Positions 1-6,593 of a stretch of DNA of 8,756 nucleotides are shown here, in pieces. The DNA lies in contig JAEWKB010000119.1 in NCBI GenBank assembly GCA_023386255.1, forward strand, positions 1 to 8,756, in the 5' to 3' direction. A model generated the notes under the pieces. It was given only the letters and a program-made list of their open reading frames with translations, did no database searches and was not told where the DNA came from. Position numbers and translations under genes: made by a program. The stretch comes from Bacteroidota bacterium. GTDB lineage: Bacteria; Bacteroidota; Bacteroidia; Flavobacteriales; Flavobacteriaceae. Positions within the stretch are counted from its first letter, which is position 1; every line of letters begins with the position of its first letter.

Positions 1-2251
1 TTACAGGCCCGCAAACTATGTTAGCTGCTGTATCATCAAAAGTGACATTAAAACCATTTTGCTGGGTACATTCATTACGCCACAGCACTACCTGAGTATT
101 ATCCGGATGAACAAGCGCTACAATCAAATCCTGAACATAGGGGTGCGTTACATTTACGTTAGCTGTTATTTCGGTAATAGACATATTACCTGGTACTGTA
201 ATTGTACTCCCTACTACCTGGCCTAATCCCGGGTTACCTACACCGTCAGGAATAGCCATTGGCGTGTTATTTGTATATGTATTACAACTTTCGGTAACAG
301 TATAGCCTATAGCAATTGTCTGGCTGTTTACGGCATAGTAAATATTATTAACCGCCTCAACCATTATACGGCAGAAAGGAGCCGAAATGTTAGACGGCAG
401 TGTTATAGTTTCCGATCCATCATTAGGTGTGTTAGCTGCCAGTACAGTTGAAAAAGTCTGCCCGTTATCAGTAGAAAGCCTTATGTTAACCTGCGATGTA
501 TTAATGCCATTACCATTTGTACCGGCCACATTCCAGGTAATAGTTTGTGTACTTCCTACAGGCCATGAAATGCCTGGCATATTTTGCGAAGTAACTGTGA
601 AAGGCCCGGCGGTACCATTAACGTTAACCTGCATAAGGTCTGTTTGTGTCTGGCCTCCTGTAGCAACGTTATCCCTTCCTGTAAGTGCAAAGTTAAGAGT
701 CCTTGCAACGGTTGAAACCGATTCCCAATCGAAAGTTAAGTTTCCTGCAAGCACTTTCTCAAGCTTAGGCATATACCTGTTTGGTGAAGTGGTTGGAGGG
801 TATGACCTGAAATTAGGGCCGCTCGGCTTAGTAGGGTATACAATGCTCTGGGCTCCATCGGTAGCAGAGGTAGCATTATCAGCCTGTTCCCAGCAGTAAG
901 TAACCGTAGCAGCATTTCCTGCAGTATTTGCAGCCCTCAATACGAATGGAGTCCCTTTAGGAATAATATTATCAGCGCCTGCACTAATAGTCATTGGGGC
1001 GTTGTTGATAGGTGTATTTACCGCACAAGGCTTATTTTGAAGATTATTCTGGATTTGAAGTATGTTCGAGTATGAAAAATAATCATCAGAATTCTGCTGT
1101 ACATCAGTCGTAGGGCCGGTAATACCCGCGTAACCCATAATAGTTGTACCACTACCCGGTTCTACGCTTACACCCGCTCCTTCAATAGCAGCAGTCATGG
1201 TATGGGTACCTCCAAGCTGGTGGCCCATTTCATGCGCAACATAATCAATGTCAAAAGTATCACCTTCAGGCTGATTGTTTGACGGTGATGTAATTCCGCT
1301 TCCTTTTTGTCCGTTCACACAAACACATCCTATACAACCTGCGTTACCACCGCCTCCGCTAGCGCCAAAAAGATGCCCGATATCATAGTTAGCTTCACCA
1401 ATTACATTTGTAAGGGTGTTTTGAAGCTGTGAGTTCCAAAAATCTATATCTGTAGCGGGAGAATATGGGTCACTGTTTGGATTAGGATAGATTAATTGCG
1501 CATTATTAGCGATAAGTTCAAGCTTAACCGCAAGATCTATCGCAAATACACCATTAACCCTTGTCATTGTGGTATTTACAGCAGCAACCGCCTGGGCAAC
1601 ACCTCCATGATATACGGTATACTCACCTGTAGTTGAAAGTGCCAGCCTAAACTTTTTAAGCACACCCGCGCTTGACATTTCATTCCTGTTAGTGCTGAAG
1701 TTTTCTGTAATAACATGGTCTTCTTGTGTAAAGCAGGTAAAAGGCATTTGCCCTTTCATTCTCCTTGCTTTAGGAGTAAATGCAATATAAACATTTGATT
1801 CTTTTGTGTACGGCTCAAGGAACTCCGAGCTTCTGTCACCCCTTAAAACCATAACGCTTATACCTTTTTCAGGCGATAAGCTAAAGCTGATGGTAGCGGC
1901 AGGATCATCTACACCTTTACCGGCATAAGCACGGATTTCAGGAAACTGCGCCTGAAGCTCAGGCGAAAAGTTAGAGTATTCTGTAACACGATAGCGTTCA
2001 ACTTTGCCTGATGCATTAGGTATGGCAACCATAACAGGTTCGGCAGCCGGATTATCGTTCAGTGATGCAAGAGCCTGCTTTAATGACTGCGTATCAAGAA
2101 GGAAGTACTTTCCGGAAAGGCCCTCGTGCATAGGCTTAACCTGGCCGAGTTTCTCAGCCTGATCCCTTGTTACAGGCTTCCAGGATCTGTCCTGCGCGCC
2201 GCCTGCAAAGGAAACTATAGCAAAAACAGCTATAAGTAATCGTCTTTTCAT
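1..2251 (-). CDS. Secreted reprolysin-like zinc metalloprotease with P domain (partial, C-terminus off the left edge)
   Basis: Frame open from the ATG at 2249-2251 to the window edge, 750 codons with no stop, so the C-terminus is missing. Residues 1-19 are a signal peptide (MKRRLL, hydrophobic core, AGGA before Q20). Residues 20 to about 198 look like a propeptide with a single cysteine, C173. The catalytic domain spans about 199-408 and carries the metzincin zinc site HEMGHQLGGTH (H340, E341, H344, H350) and a Met-turn TIMGYAG with M372; a cysteine cluster (GCIGCVC, 305-311) precedes it. An Ig/FN3-like stretch follows (about 548-640), then the start of a proprotein-convertase P domain from about 656. 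This order is typical of flavobacterial extracellular proteases of the M12B-like type, which usually end in a type IX secretion sorting domain; that end would lie outside the window. It probably degrades extracellular protein; the substrate is unknown. It is divergent from ribF and has its own promoter box. Confidence 0.93.
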   Translation of the reverse strand, partial: MKRRLLIAVFAIVSFAGGAQDRSWKPVTRDQAEKLGQVKPMHEGLSGKYFLLDTQSLKQALASLNDNPAAEPVMVAIPNASGKVERYRVTEYSNFSPELQAQFPEIRAYAGKGVDDPAATISFSLSPEKGISVMVLRGDRSSEFLEPYTKESNVYIAFTPKARRMKGQMPFTCFTQEDHVITENFSTNRNEMSSAGVLKKFRLALSTTGEYTVYHGGVAQAVAAVNTTMTRVNGVFAIDLAVKLELIANNAQLIYPNPNSDPYSPATDIDFWNSQLQNTLTNVIGEANYDIGHLFGASGGGGNAGCIGCVCVNGQKGSGITSPSNNQPEGDTFDIDYVAHEMGHQLGGTHTMTAAIEGAGVSVEPGSGTTIMGYAGITGPTTDVQQNSDDYFSYSNILQIQNNLQNKPCAVNTPINNAPMTISAGADNIIPKGTPFVLRAANTAGNAATVTYCWEQADNATSATDGAQSIVYPTKPSGPNFRSYPPTTSPNRYMPKLEKVLAGNLTFDWESVSTVARTLNFALTGRDNVATGGQTQTDLMQVNVNGTAGPFTVTSQNMPGISWPVGSTQTITWNVAGTNGNGINTSQVNIRLSTDNGQTFSTVLAANTPNDGSETITLPSNISAPFCRIMVEAVNNIYYAVNSQTIAIGYTVTESCNTYTNNTPMAIPDGVGNPGLGQVVGSTITVPGNMSITEITANVNVTHPYVQDLIVALVHPDNTQVVLWRNECTQQNGFNVTFDDTAANIVCGPV

Positions 2252-2278
2252 AATAAGTTTTTTTGTTGTAATAGCTGA

Positions 2279-2286
2279 CAAATATA
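2279..2286 (-). promoter_or_regulatory. Predicted -7 promoter box of the metalloprotease gene
   Basis: On the minus strand these bases read TATATTTG, a perfect match to the Bacteroidota -7 consensus TAnnTTTG. The box ends 27 bases before the ATG at 2251, implying a leader of roughly 20 bases. No clear TTTG -33 element is seen at the usual distance. The leader has A/T-rich sequence and no Shine-Dalgarno motif, as is normal for this phylum. Confidence 0.5.
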
Positions 2287-2411
2287 TTAGATTTTCTTTA
2301 ACTATTTATAATGATTCTTATTTTTAAATGTTAATTAACTATGTAACAGCAAGCTTATCAACTATATTAATGCACAGTATTAAAAAATATGTTATTGAAT
2401 ATAATTATAAT

Positions 2412-2419
2412 TAAATTTG
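2412..2419 (+). promoter_or_regulatory. Predicted -7 promoter box of ribF
   Basis: TAAATTTG matches TAnnTTTG exactly. It ends 18 bases before the TTG start proposed for ribF. The -33 element is weak: the nearest TTG (2395-2397) leaves only a 14-base spacer, shorter than usual. The last three bases of the box are the upstream TTG codon at 2417 that would begin the longest open frame, so a transcript from this box could not include that codon. Confidence 0.5.
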
Positions 2420-2437
2420 CTTTTAAATCAGTGTCAG

Positions 2438-3370
2438 TTGAAGATATACAATTCAATATACGACTTTATTACCGCTTCTAAAACCATTGTTACACTTGGT
2501 ACTTTTGATGGTGTACATAAGGGGCACAAGACCATACTTGAGAAGCTTATAAATAACAGCAGTTCATCGGGCTGCGAAAGCCTCGTGCTTACCTTCTTTC
2601 CGCACCCCAGGATGGTGCTGCAGCAAAATTCAGATATCAGGCTTTTAAATACCATCGATGAAAAAGCGCAGCTGTTAAAAGAGGCAGGCATTGATAACCT
2701 TATCATACATCCGTTTGACCATGCTTTTTCGCGCCTTACAGCAGAAGAGTTTGTAAAGAACATCCTGGTAGAAAGGCTCAACATCTGCAAGATTATTATA
2801 GGTTATGACCACCGCTTTGGGCGTAACCGTACAGCCACTATTGATGACCTTATAATTTATGGTAACGAATATGGATTTGAAGTAGAGCAGATTTCGGCTA
2901 TGGAAGTTAATGAAGTATCTGTAAGTTCCACCAAAATACGCAATGCACTCATGGCAGGCGATATTGCAACTGCAAATGAGTTCCTGGGCTACCCATACAT
3001 GCTTACCGGCACAGTAGTTAAAGGCAGGCAGCTGGGCCGTACCATAGGCTACCCAACTGCCAATTTATCTATACGCGAAGATTATAAACTCATCCCTGAA
3101 AACGGAGTTTATGTAGCTTCGGCTGTTATTGATGGCCAAGAGGTGCAGGGCATGCTTAACATTGGCACCAACCCCACAGTAGGCGGCACGGCGCAAACTA
3201 TTGAGATACACCTTTTTGATTTTGAAGCCGACCTGTATGGCAAACAAGTGCAGGTAAACCTGCACCACCGGCTACGGGACGAGGTAAAGTTCTCATCGGT
3301 TGATGCACTTAAGGAGCAGCTGGCAAAAGATAAGGAAGATTCACTGGCTTATTTTAATAGCAAACCATAA
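2438..3370 (+). CDS. ribF: Bifunctional riboflavin kinase / FAD synthetase RibF
   Basis: Phosphorylates riboflavin to FMN with ATP, then adenylylates FMN to FAD, in the cytoplasm. At 310 residues it has the usual RibF length. The N-terminal nucleotidyltransferase (FAD synthetase) domain shows GTFDGVHKGH (21-30, the HxGH-type ATP site), FFPHP (53-57), GYDHRFGRNR (122-131) and VSSTKIR (162-168). The C-terminal flavokinase domain shows GRTIGYPTANL (200-210), NGVY (222-225), NIGTNPTVGG (241-250) and IEIHLFDF, with E256 as the likely catalytic base. The start is a judgement: no ATG is available, and TTG at 2438 gives MKIYNSIYDF, like RibF N-termini in related bacteria, whereas TTG at 2417 lies inside the predicted promoter. 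The stop overlaps the next start by one base (TAATG), so the two genes are probably co-transcribed and translationally coupled. Confidence 0.95.
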   Translation: MKIYNSIYDFITASKTIVTLGTFDGVHKGHKTILEKLINNSSSSGCESLVLTFFPHPRMVLQQNSDIRLLNTIDEKAQLLKEAGIDNLIIHPFDHAFSRLTAEEFVKNILVERLNICKIIIGYDHRFGRNRTATIDDLIIYGNEYGFEVEQISAMEVNEVSVSSTKIRNALMAGDIATANEFLGYPYMLTGTVVKGRQLGRTIGYPTANLSIREDYKLIPENGVYVASAVIDGQEVQGMLNIGTNPTVGGTAQTIEIHLFDFEADLYGKQVQVNLHHRLRDEVKFSSVDALKEQLAKDKEDSLAYFNSKP

Positions 3371-4692
3371 TGAGGAACCGCCTGTTTGAGCAGATAGACA
3401 ATTCTCCTTTAATTATTTTCAGGATATTTTTGGGGTTTTTGCTGGCATGCGAAAGCTTTGGCGCCATGTTTACCGGCTGGGTACACAACAACCTTATTAA
3501 GCCTAAATTTACCTTCTCGCACATAGGGATGGACTGGCTGCAGCCACTGCCCGGCAACTGGATGTATGTTTACTTTGGCGTGATGGGTACCTGTGGGCTG
3601 CTTACCATGATGGGGTATAAATACCGCTGGAGCCTGGGCGGGTTTACCATACTTTGGGCAGGGGTATACTATATGCAGAAAACATCCTACAACAACCACT
3701 ACTACCTGCTGGTACTGGTATGCCTTATAATGCTGCTGCTACCTGCCAACAGATATTACTCTGTAGATGTGCTGCAAAAGCCTGAAAAAAGGAGGCTTAC
3801 CATGTCTGCCTGGTGCTCATGGGTAATGATTGCGCAGATGGCTATTGTGTATTTTTATGCAACGCTGGCCAAGTTCTATCCCGGCTGGCTTGATGGCACA
3901 TTTAGCAAATTGCTCATGCTGCAAAGCATTCACGGGTCGTTTATAAATATCGCCACCCAACCGTGGTTTTACCTGTTCATAGCCTACGCAGGCATTGCTT
4001 TTGATATGCTTGTGGTACCGCTGCTTCTCTTCCGCAAAACCAGGACAATTGCACTGCTTGCGTCGCTGGTGTTCCACCTTTTCAATTCTATCACCCTGCA
4101 TATAGGCATCTTCCCGTTTTTCGCGCTAAGTTTTGTAGTATTCTTCTACCCCCCTGATAAGATCAGGAGGATATTCTTTAAAAAGAAACCTGTAGTGACA
4201 GACCATACACCTACTTATGAAAGGAGCGGCATTTTTAAGTATATATTTATTCCTTACCTTATAATCCAGATACTGCTGCCGTTGAGGCATTACGCAATTA
4301 AAGGAGACGTATTGTGGACCGAAGAAGGCCACCGCCTTAGCTGGAGGATGATGCTGCGTTTTAGGGACGGCACTATAAAATTCAGGATTATTGATAAGAA
4401 AACAGGGCAACAGCTTTTTTACAACCCGCATAAAGACCTTACCCGTAAGCAGTACAACACCATGGCAGTAAAGCCCGATATGATATGGCAAATGTGCCGG
4501 CGCATAAAAAAAGATTTTAAAGCCAAAGGGCATGATGTTGCCGTTTATGTAGATTCATGGGCATCAATTAATAATGGCCCAACCAAGCAGCTTATTGACC
4601 CTACGGTGGACATTGCCGCTGCAAAATGGAATTATTTTTTTCATGATGACTGGGTTTTACTGTATGATGAACAGGGCAACCGCATTAAATAA
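3370..4692 (+). CDS. HTTM-domain integral membrane protein, vitamin K-dependent gamma-carboxylase homologue
   Basis: 440 residues with about seven or eight hydrophobic segments (roughly 13-31, 63-82, 88-103, 111-125, 150-167, 198-222, 226-261, 289-305) and a soluble C-terminal part of about 130 residues. Several blocks resemble vitamin K-dependent gamma-glutamyl carboxylase as I remember the human enzyme: QKTSYNNHYYL (103-113; compare DKTSWNNH), VYFYATLAKFYPGW (160-173, with K168 at the place of the catalytic lysine, human K218), VFHLFNSITLHIGIFPFF (234-251), and LPLRHY followed by GHRLSWRMMLR (320-330). The human enzyme epoxidises vitamin K hydroquinone to carboxylate glutamates; whether this bacterial form carboxylates anything or only oxidises a quinone is unknown, so only membership of the family is claimed. 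The ATG overlaps the ribF stop, implying one operon. The 170 bases after it contain no good terminator. Confidence 0.88.
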   Translation: MRNRLFEQIDNSPLIIFRIFLGFLLACESFGAMFTGWVHNNLIKPKFTFSHIGMDWLQPLPGNWMYVYFGVMGTCGLLTMMGYKYRWSLGGFTILWAGVYYMQKTSYNNHYYLLVLVCLIMLLLPANRYYSVDVLQKPEKRRLTMSAWCSWVMIAQMAIVYFYATLAKFYPGWLDGTFSKLLMLQSIHGSFINIATQPWFYLFIAYAGIAFDMLVVPLLLFRKTRTIALLASLVFHLFNSITLHIGIFPFFALSFVVFFYPPDKIRRIFFKKKPVVTDHTPTYERSGIFKYIFIPYLIIQILLPLRHYAIKGDVLWTEEGHRLSWRMMLRFRDGTIKFRIIDKKTGQQLFYNPHKDLTRKQYNTMAVKPDMIWQMCRRIKKDFKAKGHDVAVYVDSWASINNGPTKQLIDPTVDIAAAKWNYFFHDDWVLLYDEQGNRIK

Positions 4693-4862
4693 CCCTTAAC
4701 ATTTAGTCATACTTCATTTATTAAAATTTTATTAATCAGCATCCGTACCATACTTTTTATAGCTAACTTTAGGATACAGTAACAGGCTTACAAAAGCCGC
4801 TGTGCAACTAAATAATTTATAGTCAATTTATTAACTGAATATAAACACAAACCAAAAGAGCT

Positions 4863-5342
4863 ATGAAACTTTCAAGAGTTATTATCAACGGTGTCATTAT
4901 CTTTATATGTATAGGGTTATACTTTCTTCTTATTGAAGCTATGGGCCTGGCTGACCAGATATACCTGAGGCTGTTAAATTTTGTATTTGTAATTTACGGC
5001 ATTAACAGGACCATCAGGCAGAACTATAAAGATCATATAGACGGTTATTTTACCAATTTTTTATCTGCCATACTAACAGGTATAGTAAGCCTGATACTGG
5101 GACTGGCTGCTTTTATAGCTTATGTAGAATACCAGGGGCAGGATGCCTACCTGCATGATTTTGCCGAAGCGTACATATTTGGCGGCGGAGACCCGTCACT
5201 ATACCAGTTCGTTATAGGCCTGGCGCTTGAAGGAGCCGCTGCTTCGGTAATAGTATCATTTGCGCTAATGCAGTACTGGAAAGACAAGGTAGAAAAAATT
5301 AATAAAGTAGATGATGCTGCACACCGTCCTAACGAAGCATAA
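4863..5342 (+). CDS. Small four-helix membrane protein of unknown function
   Basis: I do not recognise this gene with confidence. It is 159 residues with four probable membrane helices (about 7-25, 31-47, 64-89 and 115-137), a basic loop between helices 2 and 3 (NRTIRQNYKDH, 48-58), a loop containing FGGGDPS (106-112) between helices 3 and 4, and a charged tail (KDKVEKINKVDDAAHR). Size and layout recall the DUF4199-type membrane proteins common in Bacteroidota, but this is only a resemblance. The ATG is preceded by AAAAGAG, a modest purine-rich ribosome site. The upstream gap 4693-4862 is AT-rich and holds only imperfect -7 boxes (TACTTTTT at 4751, TAACTTTA at 4764). No terminator separates it from bioB, 67 bases downstream, but bioB has its own promoter box. 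Confidence 0.8.
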   Translation: MKLSRVIINGVIIFICIGLYFLLIEAMGLADQIYLRLLNFVFVIYGINRTIRQNYKDHIDGYFTNFLSAILTGIVSLILGLAAFIAYVEYQGQDAYLHDFAEAYIFGGGDPSLYQFVIGLALEGAAASVIVSFALMQYWKDKVEKINKVDDAAHRPNEA

Positions 5343-5380
5343 ACTTTAATAAGAAATCTGCCATATTTAACGGAATTTGC

Positions 5381-5388
5381 TACTTTTG
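5381..5388 (+). promoter_or_regulatory. Predicted -7 promoter box of bioB
   Basis: TACTTTTG matches TAnnTTTG exactly and ends 21 bases before the bioB ATG. A TCTG at 5357-5360, with a 20-base spacer, is a three-of-four match to the -33 element TTTG. Transcription would start near 5394 and give a leader of about 16 bases, which excludes the TTG at 5377 as a start codon. Confidence 0.55.
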
Positions 5389-5409
5389 GAGCAACTTAAA
5401 AATTCCGAC

Positions 5410-6495
5410 ATGAGCATTACAAGGCACAACTGGACGCGCGAGGAAATAATCGCCTTATATAATAAACCGCTGATGGACCTGCTCTATGAGGCAGCCACTA
5501 TACACCGGGAACACCACGACCCTAATGTGGTACAGGTATCAACTTTGCTATCTATAAAAACAGGCGGCTGCCCCGAAGATTGCGGCTATTGCCCGCAGGC
5601 AGCGCGCTACCATACCAACATAGAAGGCAATGACCTGATGACCGTGCAGCAGGTAAAGGCACAAGCCTTGCGAGCTAAATCAGGCGGATCATCGCGTGTG
5701 TGCATGGGTGCGGCGTGGCGCAACGTGAAAGACGGGCCGGAGTTTGACCAGGTGCTCGAGATGGTACGCACTATAAACAAGCTGGATATGGAAGTTTGCT
5801 GCACACTGGGCATGCTTACCGAAAATCAGGCAAAAAGGCTGGCTGAAGCAGGATTGTATGCTTACAACCACAACCTTGACACATCTGAAGATTATTATAA
5901 GGAGGTAATATCAACACGTGGTTTTGAAGACCGCCTGCAAACTATTGACAACGTACGCAAAACTAACGTTACTGTGTGTAGCGGCGGTATTATAGGAATG
6001 GGCGAAAGCATTGAAGACCGTGCCGGCATGCTTGTAGCACTGGCATCGCTAAACCCGCAGCCGGAGTCGGTACCGATTAACGCTCTTGTAGCAGTTGAAG
6101 GTACCCCGATGGAAAACGAAAAGCCGGTGGAGATTTGGGAAATGATACGCATGGTAGCCACTACCCGTATTGTAATGCCAGAAACACAGGTAAGGCTATC
6201 GGCAGGCCGTACGCAAATGAGCCGCGAAGGCCAGGCCATGTGCTTTTTTGCCGGCGCTAACTCTATATTTGCGGGAGATAAGCTGCTAACCACGCCAAAC
6301 CCCGATCTAAACGAAGACATGAAAATGTTTGAGATGCTGGGGCTTACTGCGCAGAAGCCATTCATAAAGAAAATGCAGCCTGAAACTGTGGAAGCTGAAG
6401 ACTCTGAATATGCAGCACTGGGTGAGAAACCGCGATGGAGCCGCCCGGGCCATAAAATTGAGAGAAATCTTGAGGCCTCCGCTAAAAAAGCTTAA
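5410..6495 (+). CDS. bioB: Biotin synthase (radical SAM enzyme)
   Basis: Inserts sulfur into dethiobiotin to make biotin, the last step of the pathway, in the cytoplasm. Length is 361 residues, against 346 in E. coli. The radical SAM cluster motif CxxxCxxC is C54-PED-C58-GY-C61. The ligands of the sacrificial [2Fe-2S] cluster line up with the E. coli enzyme: C98 (SSRVCMGAAWR), C130 (MEVCCTLG), C190 (TVCSGG) and R262 (QVRLSAGR). YNHNLDTS (152-159) and AMCFFAGANSIFAGDKLLTTPNP (276-298) are also hallmark blocks. Nothing key is missing, so it should be active. The start is the ATG at 5410 (MSITRHNW); the open frame reaches further up to a TTG at 5377, but that precedes the promoter box. No other biotin gene is in the window, so this copy is outside a bio cluster. 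A strong terminator follows. Confidence 0.97.
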   Translation: MSITRHNWTREEIIALYNKPLMDLLYEAATIHREHHDPNVVQVSTLLSIKTGGCPEDCGYCPQAARYHTNIEGNDLMTVQQVKAQALRAKSGGSSRVCMGAAWRNVKDGPEFDQVLEMVRTINKLDMEVCCTLGMLTENQAKRLAEAGLYAYNHNLDTSEDYYKEVISTRGFEDRLQTIDNVRKTNVTVCSGGIIGMGESIEDRAGMLVALASLNPQPESVPINALVAVEGTPMENEKPVEIWEMIRMVATTRIVMPETQVRLSAGRTQMSREGQAMCFFAGANSIFAGDKLLTTPNPDLNEDMKMFEMLGLTAQKPFIKKMQPETVEAEDSEYAALGEKPRWSRPGHKIERNLEASAKKA

Positions 6496-6518
6496 ACCAT
6501 TTTATTAATATCCTAAAT

Positions 6519-6554
6519 GGCTTTCCTTCATCTGCAAGGGAAGCCTTTTATTTT
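6519..6554 (+). terminator. Intrinsic terminator after bioB
   Basis: GGCTTTCCTT (6519-6528) pairs with AAGGGAAGCC (6536-6545) over ten base pairs including one G-T pair, with the seven-base loop CATCTGC. A T-rich tail TTTTATTTT follows directly (6546-6554). The T tract is only on the plus strand side, so it acts for bioB. It begins 23 bases after the bioB stop and separates bioB from the TPR regulator gene. Confidence 0.85.
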
Positions 6555-6570
6555 GGCTTTATTTAATTAG

Positions 6571-6578
6571 TATATTTG
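6571..6578 (+). promoter_or_regulatory. Predicted -7 promoter box of the TPR/HTH regulator gene
   Basis: TATATTTG matches TAnnTTTG exactly. A TTTG at 6552-6555 could be the -33 element, but the 15-base spacer is short, and it lies in the tail of the bioB terminator. Only 15 bases separate the box from the ATG at 6594, so the leader would be about 8-10 bases, close to leaderless. Confidence 0.5.
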
Positions 6579-6593
6579 ATGTAAATATTGCCG

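Noticed and set aside
387..899. Plus-strand open frame of 170 codons
   Set aside because: It lies wholly antisense to the metalloprotease Ig-like region, starts in mid-domain, has no family resemblance and no promoter or ribosome site; the opposite frame gives a coherent protease.
2417..2437. Seven extra N-terminal codons for RibF from TTG 2417
   Set aside because: The codon overlaps a perfect -7 promoter box and the extra residues do not resemble RibF N-termini.
2434..2790. Minus-strand open frame of 118 codons opposite ribF
   Set aside because: It is antisense to the conserved RibF nucleotidyltransferase domain; the translation is serine- and cysteine-rich as expected of a shadow frame.
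4783..4806. Hairpin-like GGCTT-ACAA-AAGCC between the HTTM gene and the small membrane protein
   Set aside because: The stem is only five base pairs and no T tract follows on either side, so it is not a convincing terminator or RNA element.
4693..4862. Possible small RNA or tRNA in the 170-base gap
   Set aside because: It is AT-rich, with no cloverleaf, stable stem or terminator that I could see.
5377..5409. Eleven extra N-terminal codons for BioB from TTG 5377
   Set aside because: The predicted promoter box lies downstream of that TTG, and the ATG at 5410 gives a normal BioB N-terminus.
5895..6365. Minus-strand open frame of 156 codons opposite bioB
   Set aside because: It is fully contained in conserved BioB coding sequence on the other strand and shows no recognisable domain.
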